Shown: positions 31,434-38,952 of the stretch, piece after piece
Numbering within the stretch: the first letter of the stretch is position 1
How the letters are laid out: each line of letters begins with the position of its first letter
Origin: Actinophytocola sp044466355
GTDB lineage: Bacteria; Actinomycetota; Actinomycetes; Mycobacteriales; Pseudonocardiaceae
Direction of reading: 5' to 3'
DNA: 64,000 bases
Assembly (NCBI RefSeq): GCF_044466355.1
Contig: NZ_JBITMQ010000027.1
Location: forward strand, 1 to 64,000
The notes under the pieces: generated by a model
The model's input: the letters and a program-made list of their open reading frames with translations, nothing else
Database searches by the model: none
What the model was told of the DNA's origin: nothing
Position numbers and translations under genes: made by a program

Positions 31434-32213
31434 TCAGACGGCCGTGCGCGCGTAGTCGTCGGCGAGGCCGAAGACCTTCTGGCCGTAGGGCACGGAGTTG
31501 TTGTACGAGAAGACCGCGGCCCACCAGTCCTTCGGCGTGGCGAGGTCGCGGCCGCCCGCGCACAGGTACCGGCCCGCGGCCAGCGCCGCGTCGTCGATCT
31601 GCTGCGGGTCGCCGATGCCGTCGAGGTTGGCGTCGGCCGTCCAGCGTTGCCACGTCGACGGGATGAACTGCATCGGGCCGACCGCGCGGTCGTGGGTGGC
31701 GTCGCCGTCGTAGCGGCCGCCGTCGGTGTCGGCGATGGCCTTCACGCCCACCGAACCGTCGAGCGGGACACCGATGATCGCCTTCGAGGGGCGGCCGTCG
31801 TCGTTCAACCGCGCGCCGCCGTAGCGGCCGTGGTTCGACTCGACGCGGCCGATGCCCGCGAGTGTCGCCCAGGAGAGGTGGCAGGCCGGCTGTTCGGACC
31901 GGAGCACCAGTTCGGCGTTGCCGTACGCCATGAGAGCCCTGGCGGGCACGTCGATGGCACCGGCCACGCGGCTTGCCCAGGTCTTGAGTGGGTCCTCGCC
32001 TACCGCGCCCGCCTGGGGCTGCGGTGGGGCCACCGCTCCGGGTCGCACATCAGCGACCGGGACCGACGCGGCCGGGACCTCGATGGGGCTCTGCTCCGGT
32101 TCCGTCGCCGCCTTCAACAGCCAGACGCCGCCACCGGCCACAGCGATGACCAGCAGGACGAGGCCGGCGCGGAGGAGCACGCCTCGAATGTCAGGTAGCT
32201 GGCCGTCGGTCAC
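31434..32213 (-). CDS. Membrane-anchored lytic murein transglycosylase (SLT_2 type)
   Basis: A 259-residue protein with a membrane anchor (about 12-34), a Pro/Val-rich linker and a transglycosylase domain from about 75. The catalytic Glu is in AGIGRVESNHGRYGG and the family segment DRAVGPMQFIPSTWQRWTAD is clear, followed by AALAAGRYLCAGGRDL and FSYNNSVPYGQKVFGLAD. It cuts peptidoglycan glycan strands with formation of anhydromuramic acid. The GTG start fits the N-terminal membrane topology. It stands alone. Confidence 0.94.
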   Translation of the reverse strand: MTDGQLPDIRGVLLRAGLVLLVIAVAGGGVWLLKAATEPEQSPIEVPAASVPVADVRPGAVAPPQPQAGAVGEDPLKTWASRVAGAIDVPARALMAYGNAELVLRSEQPACHLSWATLAGIGRVESNHGRYGGARLNDDGRPSKAIIGVPLDGSVGVKAIADTDGGRYDGDATHDRAVGPMQFIPSTWQRWTADANLDGIGDPQQIDDAALAAGRYLCAGGRDLATPKDWWAAVFSYNNSVPYGQKVFGLADDYARTAV

Positions 32214-32251
32214 ACCAGGTCAACGACGGCCGTGCCACAACGTTACGAAGA

Positions 32252-32740
32252 TCAGGCCGACCGGCGCTCGTTCTGGCGCTGGAGCCGGTTGACGCACCAG
32301 GCCGGGGCGCTGCCGCGGCGGAGGTGGTCGAGGACGGTGAGGGGACCGAGCCTGCGCTTGAGGTCGGACGGGGCGAGACCGGCGGCACGGTAGTCGAGGG
32401 CGCGCTGGTCGAGCGGGCTGATGCCGGCGTCCCACCACTCCTTGGCCTCGGCGAGGCCACCGACCATCTGCCACCAGCCCGCGGCCGCCGAGATCAGCTC
32501 GGCCGGGACGTCGGGCAGCCGCTCACGCATGGCCGCGAAGAACCGTGGGTCCGTCGCCTCGACGGCGGCCCAGGGGTTGCTGCCACCGCGTGCGCGCTGG
32601 CCGGGGATCCCCTGCGGCTGGACCGGCACTTCCGCGAGCCACTCGGACGCGATGCGGTTGATCTCGTCCGACTCGGCGGCCTTCGAGTGGTCCTCGGTCC
32701 ACTGCCGCACCAGGTCATCCACACCGGGATCGTCGAGCAT
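32252..32740 (-). CDS. Soluble hypothetical protein, 162 aa
   Basis: A 162-residue protein starting MLDDPGVDDLVRQW with AAGGAGG five bases before the ATG. The sequence is mainly helical, Trp- and Arg-rich (ISAAAGWWQMVGGLAEAKEWWDAG, LDYRAAGLAPSDLKRRLGPLTVLDHLRRGSAP) and has no membrane segment. The C-terminal 55 residues resemble a small helical bundle common in actinobacterial unknowns. No family was recognised. The upstream continuation of the open frame to 32950 lacks a ribosome site. Confidence 0.7.
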   Translation of the reverse strand: MLDDPGVDDLVRQWTEDHSKAAESDEINRIASEWLAEVPVQPQGIPGQRARGGSNPWAAVEATDPRFFAAMRERLPDVPAELISAAAGWWQMVGGLAEAKEWWDAGISPLDQRALDYRAAGLAPSDLKRRLGPLTVLDHLRRGSAPAWCVNRLQRQNERRSA

Positions 32741-32980
32741 CCTGCCTCCTTCGAGAACTGCGGACTGCCCCGCGGACTGTGTCTGCTGATCCCTTCGCGA
32801 CTCGTTCGCGAAGGCGATGCCGGAACCGTAAAGGCCACCACCGACAATTCGCCAGACCTGATCTCGACGAAAGCCCGCCAACAGGGCGTTCGGACCCCGA
32901 ATCCACCCGTACGGTCCAATGTGGCGCGTAGGCTGACCAAAAACAGTCACGTTCCGTGATCCGCTTCGGCCCGCGACGCG

Positions 32981-33018
32981 ACGAAGCGCCGCAGCGGCCT
33001 TGCCGCGCGGCGCTTCGT
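32981..33018 (-). terminator. Perfect 12-base-stem hairpin terminator
   Basis: ACGAAGCGCCGC (32981-32992) pairs with GCGGCGCTTCGT (33007-33018) around a 14-base loop. It lies 12 bases after the stop of the small membrane-peptide gene at 33031 on the minus strand and upstream of the hypothetical gene, separating the two transcripts. Confidence 0.8.
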
Positions 33019-33030
33019 GGTGCTACAGGG

Positions 33031-33192
33031 TCAGGCGAACACGTTCTTGACGAAGGTGATGATGGCCTCGGCGCCGTCACGCAGCCAGCCGAGGATGCCC
33101 TGCACGGCTTCCGCAGCCTGCGAGGGCTGGGTGATCACGTAGAACAGGATCAGCGCCACGCCCACGAGCATCATGGCCTTCTTCGCGTTCAT
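33031..33192 (-). CDS. 53-residue membrane peptide, conserved type
   Basis: A 53-residue protein starting MNAKKAMMLVGVALILFYVI. One membrane span (about 6-21) is followed by QPSQAAEAVQGILGWLRDGAEAIITFVKNVFA, an amphipathic helix. GGAGAG precedes the ATG and a strong terminator follows the stop, so this is a complete single-gene unit. The charged N-terminus, single span and amphipathic helix recur in short proteins of many actinomycetes; holin-like or cell-envelope roles have been guessed but are unproven. Confidence 0.7.
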   Translation of the reverse strand: MNAKKAMMLVGVALILFYVITQPSQAAEAVQGILGWLRDGAEAIITFVKNVFA

Positions 33193-33338
33193 CAGACTCT
33201 CCGTCCGCCACTACCCCACCGGTCCGCCCGTTCATGCAGATGGCTGGCCCCCACCTTACGGTGCGTGCACCGCGCCGGGCACCAGCTTACGAGCACTCAT
33301 CCAGTCCAGCGAGCACGACGGGGGCCGCCGAACCGGGG

Positions 33339-33641
33339 TCAGCGGCGGGCGGTCATGACCTGGCGTACGGCCTCGCTCGGAACCACGCGTAAGGCCACCG
33401 CCTGTTCGGCGCACACCGACTGCGCGTGCCGGACGGCGGCGGAGACCGCGTGGTCGCAGAACGACACCGTGCTCAGGTCGAGGGTGAGCACGTCCAGCTC
33501 CGCCAGGTCCGCCTCCTCGAAGAACTCGGTCACCGAGCGGTTCAGCTCGGCCAACGTCGTCGTGTCGAGGGTGCCGGTGACACTGATGCCGGACTTGCCG
33601 TCGACAGAGATGGTCACCGGCCGGGGCCCTGTGTACGTCAT
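33339..33641 (-). CDS. STAS-domain protein (anti-sigma-factor-antagonist-like)
   Basis: A 100-residue STAS domain: VTISVDGKSGISVTGTLDTTTLAELNRSV and then LDVLTLDLSTVSFCDHAVSAAVRHA. In active antagonists the loop after the strand reads DSSG and carries the phosphorylated Ser; here it reads DHAVS, so the usual phosphorylation site is missing. It may therefore be a constitutive or degenerate STAS partner. The start at 33641 is chosen because the upstream residues do not fit the fold. No kinase or phosphatase partner lies nearby. Confidence 0.88.
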   Translation of the reverse strand: MTYTGPRPVTISVDGKSGISVTGTLDTTTLAELNRSVTEFFEEADLAELDVLTLDLSTVSFCDHAVSAAVRHAQSVCAEQAVALRVVPSEAVRQVMTARR

Positions 33642-33697
33642 GACGCGGAGACTATGTCGACACATCCCGTTCACACATCGGGGTACGACCCTGAGAC

Positions 33698-34834
33698 CTA
33701 CGCAACCACCCCATTCGTGCGCAATCGGTCAATCTCCGCCGGGGCGTAGCCCAGCTCGGTGAGCACGTCCGTGGTCGACGACCTGGGCTCCACCGGGGCT
33801 TTCGGCGTCTCCGGCACGGTTCGCGAGAACTTCGGCGCCGGGGCGGGCTGCGTGTGCCCGTCCAACGAGACGAACGTCTCACGCGCCACGTTGTGCGGGT
33901 GGGCCGCCGCCTCGGTCGTGTCGAGCACCGGGGTCAGGCACGCGTCGGTGCCCTCCGCCAGCGCGGTCCACTCGTCACGGGTCTTCGTCCTGATCCTGGC
34001 CGCCAGCACCTCGCGGACGGCCGCCCACCGCTCGGGGTTCAGGCGCTCGGCCACCGACTCGGGGTCGAGTTCCAGGACCTTGCACAGGTCACCCCAGAAG
34101 CGTTCCTCGATCGCGCCCACCGCCACGTACTTGCCGTCGGACGTCTCGTACGTGTCGTAGAACGGGGCGCCGCCGTCCAGCATGTTCCGCCCGCGCCCGC
34201 GGCTCCACATGCCGATGTTCCGCAGGCCGTGCAGCCCCGCCGTGAGCAGCGCCGAGCCCGCCACCATCGCGGCGTCGACCACCTGGCCGCGGCCCGACAC
34301 GGACCGCTCCACCAGCGCGGCCAGCACACCCATCGCCAGCAGCATGCCGCCACCACCGAAGTCGGCCAGCAGGTTCAGCGGCGGGACCGGACGCTCGCCC
34401 TCGCGGCCGATCGGTTCGAGGGCGCCCGCCAGGCCGATGTAGTTGATGTCGTGCCCGGCGGCCTGCGCGAGCGGGCCGTCCTGGCCCCAGCCGGTGATCC
34501 GGCCGTAGACCAGCCTCGGGTTGCGGGCCAGGCAGTCGGACGGGCCGATGCCCAGCCGTTCGGTCACGCCCGGCCGGAAGCCCTCGATGAGCACGTCCGC
34601 GTCCTCGACCAGCCGCAGCACGACGTCACGGCCCTCGGGGTTCTTCGTGTCGACGCCGATCCACCGCCGCGAGCGCGACAGCGGGTCGTTGGGGAAGGTC
34701 AGCACGTCGAAGCCCGGCTTGGCGCGGTCGACCCGGACGACGTCCGCGCCCAGGTCGGCCAGCACCGTCGTCGCGAACGGGGCCGGCGCGAGACCGGCCA
34801 GCTCGACGACCTTCAGTCCGTTCAGCGGTCCCAT
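33698..34834 (-). CDS. CaiB/BaiF CoA-transferase family protein, alpha-methylacyl-CoA racemase-like
   Basis: A 378-residue family III CoA transferase. The N-terminus reads MGPLNGLKVVELAGLAPAPFATTVLADLGADVVRVDR. The His in QAAGHDINYIGLAG and the Asp in NLLADFGGGGM are both at the positions used by alpha-methylacyl-CoA racemase, so 2-methylacyl-CoA racemisation is more likely than CoA transfer. It is 9 bases downstream of an acyl-CoA dehydrogenase gene and both should serve breakdown of branched fatty or sterol side chains. A divergent TetR gene probably controls the pair. Confidence 0.92.
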   Translation of the reverse strand: MGPLNGLKVVELAGLAPAPFATTVLADLGADVVRVDRAKPGFDVLTFPNDPLSRSRRWIGVDTKNPEGRDVVLRLVEDADVLIEGFRPGVTERLGIGPSDCLARNPRLVYGRITGWGQDGPLAQAAGHDINYIGLAGALEPIGREGERPVPPLNLLADFGGGGMLLAMGVLAALVERSVSGRGQVVDAAMVAGSALLTAGLHGLRNIGMWSRGRGRNMLDGGAPFYDTYETSDGKYVAVGAIEERFWGDLCKVLELDPESVAERLNPERWAAVREVLAARIRTKTRDEWTALAEGTDACLTPVLDTTEAAAHPHNVARETFVSLDGHTQPAPAPKFSRTVPETPKAPVEPRSSTTDVLTELGYAPAEIDRLRTNGVVA

Positions 34835-34843
34835 GGAGGCCCC

Positions 34844-35995
34844 TCACAGCGAGCGGGAGATGATTTCCTTCATGATCTCGTTGGTGCCGCCGAAGATCCG
34901 CTGCACGCGCGCGGACGTCCACGCCCGCGAGATCGGGTACTCGTTCATGTAGCCGTAGCCGCCGAACAGCTGCAGGCACTCGTCGGCGACCCGGGACAGC
35001 CGGTCGGTGGTCCACCACTTGACCATCGCCGCGCCGGTGACGTCCAGCTCGCCCTTCAGGTGCCGCTCGATGCACTGGTCCAGGTACGCCTTCGTCACGG
35101 CCACCTCGGTCGCCGCCTCGGCCAGCTTGAACCGGGTGTTCTGGAACTTGAAGATCTCCCGGCCGAACGCGGTCCGTTCCTTGGTGTAGCGGATGGTCTG
35201 CTCGACCGCGCTCTCCATGGCCGCCACCGCGGCGACCGCGATGATCAGGCGTTCCTGCGGCAGCTGCTGCATCAGGTGGATGAAGCCCAGCCCCTCCTGC
35301 CCGCCCAGCAGGTTCTCCTCGGGCACGCGCACGTCGTCGAAGAACAGCTCGGAGGTGTCCTGGCCGTGCATGCCGACCTTGTCGAGCACGCGGCCGCGGC
35401 GGAAGCCCTCGGCGTTTTCGGTCTCCAGCACCAGCAGCGACACGCCCTTGGCGGCCTCGTTCGGGTCCGTCTTCGCGACGACGATGATCAGCCCGGCCTG
35501 CGCGCCGTTGGTGATGAACGTCTTGGCGCCGTTGAGGACGTAGTGGTCGCCGTCCCGGATCGCCTTGGTCTTGACGTTCTGCAGGTCGGAGCCGGTGCCG
35601 GGTTCGGTCATCGCGATCGCGCCGACCAGCTCGCCGGACGCCAGCCTCGGCAGCCACCGCTTCTTCTGGTCCTCGGTGCCGCACGAGTTGAGGTAGTGGG
35701 CGACGATCCCGGAGTGCACCGAGTTGCCCCAGGCGTCGTCACCGGCCTTGGCCTGCTCCTCCAGGAGGATCGCCTCGTGGGCGAACGTGCCGCCCCCGCC
35801 GCCGTACTCCTCCGGGATCGACAGGCACAGCAGGCCCACCTCCCCCGCCTTGTTCCACAGCTCGCGGTCCACCTGCTTCTGCTCGGACCAGCGTTCGTGG
35901 TTGGGCGCCAGCTCCTTCTGGCAGAACGAGTGCGCGAGCTCGCGGAACGAGTCGAGATCGGGGTCCAACCAGGAAGAACGCTGCGTCAGCGGCAT
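34844..35995 (-). CDS. Acyl-CoA dehydrogenase (long-chain/isovaleryl-like active site)
   Basis: A 383-residue acyl-CoA dehydrogenase with AIAMTEPGTGSDLQNVKTKAI, AKTFITNGAQAG, ERTAFGREIFKFQNTRFKLAE and FGGYGYMNEYPISRAW. The C-terminal YEGT motif is replaced by FGGTNEI, so the catalytic Glu must be the one in the earlier helix (QQLPQERLIIAV), as in long-chain and isovaleryl-CoA dehydrogenases. It is the first gene of the operon with the racemase-like gene. The divergent TetR operator lies directly upstream. Confidence 0.94.
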   Translation of the reverse strand: MPLTQRSSWLDPDLDSFRELAHSFCQKELAPNHERWSEQKQVDRELWNKAGEVGLLCLSIPEEYGGGGGTFAHEAILLEEQAKAGDDAWGNSVHSGIVAHYLNSCGTEDQKKRWLPRLASGELVGAIAMTEPGTGSDLQNVKTKAIRDGDHYVLNGAKTFITNGAQAGLIIVVAKTDPNEAAKGVSLLVLETENAEGFRRGRVLDKVGMHGQDTSELFFDDVRVPEENLLGGQEGLGFIHLMQQLPQERLIIAVAAVAAMESAVEQTIRYTKERTAFGREIFKFQNTRFKLAEAATEVAVTKAYLDQCIERHLKGELDVTGAAMVKWWTTDRLSRVADECLQLFGGYGYMNEYPISRAWTSARVQRIFGGTNEIMKEIISRSL

Positions 35996-36049
35996 GAGGA
36001 CTCCAAAAACAATCCGGTCGGCATGTAAAGTCTGGCTTGAATGTACCTG

Positions 36050-36065
36050 CGTGCAGACATGCACG
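36050..36065. promoter_or_regulatory. Candidate TetR operator
   Basis: CGTGCA-GACA-TGCACG is a perfect interrupted palindrome in the 87-base space between the divergent acyl-CoA dehydrogenase and TetR genes. Surrounding bases extend the symmetry weakly (TGCGTGCA / TGCACGTA). It is a suitable site for the TetR dimer encoded beside it. Confidence 0.55.
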
Positions 36066-36082
36066 TAAAGCGGAGGAGCACC

Positions 36083-36715
36083 ATGGCCACCCCGACCGCC
36101 CGCAAGCACCGGACGCAGGCCGAACGCAGCGAACGCACGCGTGAGCTGCTGCTCGACGCGACCGTCGAGTGCCTGGTCGAGCTGGGTTACGCGCACACCA
36201 CGGTGCAGGAGATCTGCCAGCGGGCCGGGCTGTCGCGGGGCGCGCAGCAGCACCACTTCACGACCAAGGCCGAGCTGATGACGAGCGCGCTGGAGCACCT
36301 GTTCGCGCGCCTGTCGGCACAGATACTGAACGCCACCGCGGAGCTGCCGCCCGGGCCGGAGCGCATCGAGGTCGGCATCGACCAGCTGTGGTCGGCCTAC
36401 TCCGGGACGCTGTCGACCGCGGCCGTCGAGCTGTGGGTGGCCGCCCGCACCGACCCCGAGCTGCGCAAGAGCCTGCTGCCCGTGGACCGCGCGCTGGGCC
36501 ACGCGACACTGCGGTTCTACCGCCAGATCGTCGGCCCGGACCTCGACGAACAGCGCGCCGAGACACTCCTCCTGCTGACCGTGAACCTGATCCGCGGGCT
36601 GGCGCTGGACGCCATGATCGGCGGCGACGCCAAGCGCCGGACCGCGCTGCTGACCGAGTGGAAGTCACTGGTGCTGGACCAGTTCGCCAACCGGCCGAGG
36701 GTGGAAGGCGGGTGA
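36083..36715 (+). CDS. TetR-family transcriptional regulator
   Basis: A 210-residue TetR-type repressor with an N-terminal helix-turn-helix (RTRELLLDATVECLVELGYAHTTVQEICQRAGLSRGAQQHHFTTKAEL) and a helical ligand domain. GGAGGAG precedes the ATG at 36083; an upstream frame extends to 36041 but lies across the operator. By position it represses the divergent acyl-CoA dehydrogenase/racemase operon, with an acyl-CoA or acid likely as ligand (inference). Confidence 0.94.
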   Translation: MATPTARKHRTQAERSERTRELLLDATVECLVELGYAHTTVQEICQRAGLSRGAQQHHFTTKAELMTSALEHLFARLSAQILNATAELPPGPERIEVGIDQLWSAYSGTLSTAAVELWVAARTDPELRKSLLPVDRALGHATLRFYRQIVGPDLDEQRAETLLLLTVNLIRGLALDAMIGGDAKRRTALLTEWKSLVLDQFANRPRVEGG

Positions 36716-36808
36716 GCGGCCCGGCCCTCGCTCGGGCCGCTCACCTCGCTGACAGAGAAGAGGGCATCGAACGCGAAACGTGACGTTTGCTCGCGCAACT
36801 CTTTGCGC

Positions 36809-37273
36809 TCAGTCGGCGTTCTGCCACGGCACGTCGCTGAGAAACCAGTCGACGACCTCGCCCGCCGCGATGCGTGCCTCGTCCCGCCACGGCCCGACGG
36901 CGTCCAGCTCGTCGACCGGGAGCCAGCAGGTCTCGTCGTAGCGGTACATGTTCGGCCGGGGCTCGCCCTCGTCGAAGGTGACCTCCGACGGGAACTGGCA
37001 ACGCCACACCCGCAACGCCGCGTCCACCGCGTTGCTCCGCGCGTCCCGCCAGCTCAGCAGCACCCGGTCGCTCAGGATCTGGTCGACGGGGCGCAGCGAG
37101 ACACCGAACTCGGTGGTGAACAGGTCCTGCAGCGTGCCGCGCTCGTCGCCGGCCAGCTCGTCGCCGGGCAGCTCCCAGAACCCGGCCATCGACGGCGGCT
37201 GCGACCGGCGCGCCACGAACAGCCGGAAGTCACGGACGATGGCGGCGCCGAGCACGATGGTGGTCTCGGTCAT
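36809..37273 (-). CDS. Nudix-fold protein with degenerate Nudix box
   Basis: A 154-residue protein with the overall Nudix layout: VLGAAIVRDFRLFVARRSQPPSMAGFWELPGDEL, then a poorly conserved box ending LQDLFTTEFGV where an active enzyme has a REUXEEXGU motif. The Arg and Glu at the start of that motif are replaced (by Asp and Leu) and the first Glu of the EE pair is Thr, so metal binding and pyrophosphate hydrolysis may be lost. The fold may now bind rather than cut nucleotides. It is divergent from the membrane protein at 37373. Confidence 0.82.
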   Translation of the reverse strand: MTETTIVLGAAIVRDFRLFVARRSQPPSMAGFWELPGDELAGDERGTLQDLFTTEFGVSLRPVDQILSDRVLLSWRDARSNAVDAALRVWRCQFPSEVTFDEGEPRPNMYRYDETCWLPVDELDAVGPWRDEARIAAGEVVDWFLSDVPWQNAD

Positions 37274-37372
37274 GGCCCCAGTAGTTCAGGTCGCGGGACC
37301 GCCCGGCAGTGGGCCGCGGGAGACCGTTCGGGCGACGAAAGCGTCACATTGGGGCACTGGCATCATTCGCGT

Positions 37373-38863
37373 GTGACTCAGCCCGCATATCCGCCGTACC
37401 AGCAGCCCATGAGGCCCATGATGGGCGCCCCCGCGCAGCCGAAGGCGCCGAGAGGCGGTGTCACCACCATGGTGGCCGGCCTGCTGGCGCTGGTGGTGGC
37501 GGGCCTCGCGGTCGGCGGTTCCTTCGGCGACGTCTCGACGTACCGCCACTCGTTCGAGATCGACGGCGACGTCTCGACGTCCGGCCACTCGCGGACGTGG
37601 TGGAGCTTCGGTCTGCAGACCAGCGACTCGAACACGCGGGACCCCGAGAGCATCCTGACGGGTCTCACGCTCGTGCTGGCGGCGACGCTGCTCGTGGTGG
37701 GTGCCGTCTTCGCGTTCGCCGCCGCTCGTTCCCGGGCTTCCGGGGCGGTCGCCGGGGCGCGGTCGCTGATCACAGCCGGTGTCGGTGTGCTCGCCGGCGC
37801 GACCCTGATGCATCTGATCGCGGTGCTGGACCAGATGTCGACGTACAACGAGAAGGAACTGGAAGCGGGCGAGTCACTGGAGTTCTCCGCCGGTCTCGGC
37901 TTGTGGCTGCCGCTGGGCGGGCTGGTGCTCGGACTGGTCGCGATCGTGCTGGCGCACGTGGGGCAGCGGGCGGGTGCCGTCCGCGTGGAGCCGAACACGC
38001 CGCGGATGGGGTTCCCGGCGCCCTACGGGTACCGGCCGCAGCAGATGCCCGTGACCGAACGGCCGACGGACGTGCAGCCCGCCGGTGACGACGCGACGAC
38101 CACGCAGCGGGTCAGCGGCGCGACGGCGAGCGGCACGTTCGCCCCGGTGACGCCTCCGGCGCCGGTCGCCCCGCCCGCCCCGATCACCCCGGCGACGACG
38201 TCGGTGCCGGACACGCAGACCACGGCACCGGCGAGCAAGCCGGTGCTCCAGCCCGACGCCGAGAAGCCCACGATCGCCGAGCCCCCGGCGGCACCGCCCG
38301 CCACACCAGTCACCGAGAAGCCCACCGACGTCGAGCCTCCGCTCGCCTCCGCCGGACAGGCAGCCCCGGCCGCACCCGTGGCCACCACCGAACCGGCTCC
38401 TGCGGCCGAACCCGCCGCGACATCGCCAGCCGCACCGGCCAGCGAGCCCGTCCCGCCGAGCACGCCGTCCCCGCAGACACCCACGCCACCGGCGACCTCC
38501 ACCGAACCCGCGGCCGCCACGCAGCCGCCGCACTCCGCACCCGTGGCCACCACCGAACCGACTCCCCCGGTCGAACCCACCACACCGCCCGCCGGACCGG
38601 CCAGCACACCATCCCCACAGACACCCACGCCACCGGCGACTTCCACCGAACCCGAGCCCGCGGCCCCCACATCGCCCGGCGGACCGGCCGGCGAGACCGC
38701 CCCGCCGAGCACGCCACACCCGCAGACGGCGCCGCCACCCGCCGAGCCGGTCAGCACCCCGGCGGTGCCCGGCGTGCCCGGTGAGCGGAGCGCGCTGTCG
38801 GACTTCCCGGCGGCTCCCCCGGCTCCCGAACTGTCCCCCGAGGACGACAAGAACGGAAAGTAA
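37373..38863 (+). CDS. Four-span membrane protein with long proline-rich tail
   Basis: A 496-residue protein with a Pro/Gln-rich cytoplasmic start, four membrane segments (about 29-52, 95-120, 127-148 and 163-188), and a tail of about 290 residues rich in Pro, Thr and Ala. The tail contains near-repeats of TPSPQTPTPPATSTEP, VATTEP and TEKPTDV. It has no enzyme motif. The tail is probably cytoplasmic (even number of spans after a cytoplasmic N-terminus), though a wall-spanning role cannot be excluded. The GTG start is chosen because the VTQPAYPPYQQP beginning fits the family type. Function unknown. Confidence 0.75.
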   Translation: MTQPAYPPYQQPMRPMMGAPAQPKAPRGGVTTMVAGLLALVVAGLAVGGSFGDVSTYRHSFEIDGDVSTSGHSRTWWSFGLQTSDSNTRDPESILTGLTLVLAATLLVVGAVFAFAAARSRASGAVAGARSLITAGVGVLAGATLMHLIAVLDQMSTYNEKELEAGESLEFSAGLGLWLPLGGLVLGLVAIVLAHVGQRAGAVRVEPNTPRMGFPAPYGYRPQQMPVTERPTDVQPAGDDATTTQRVSGATASGTFAPVTPPAPVAPPAPITPATTSVPDTQTTAPASKPVLQPDAEKPTIAEPPAAPPATPVTEKPTDVEPPLASAGQAAPAAPVATTEPAPAAEPAATSPAAPASEPVPPSTPSPQTPTPPATSTEPAAATQPPHSAPVATTEPTPPVEPTTPPAGPASTPSPQTPTPPATSTEPEPAAPTSPGGPAGETAPPSTPHPQTAPPPAEPVSTPAVPGVPGERSALSDFPAAPPAPELSPEDDKNGK

Positions 38864-38952
38864 CGAACCGGCCGGTCACGGTATCGCGCACGATCGGGCA
38901 GCGGTGCCGAAATGCCCTGTCGTGAGCAGGAACGGTGCGGGATGATCCTGGC

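Noticed and set aside
35996..36502. N-terminal extension of the acyl-CoA dehydrogenase frame
   Set aside because: It crosses the TetR operator and TetR gene and lacks family similarity; MPLTQRSSW at 35995 fits the family length.
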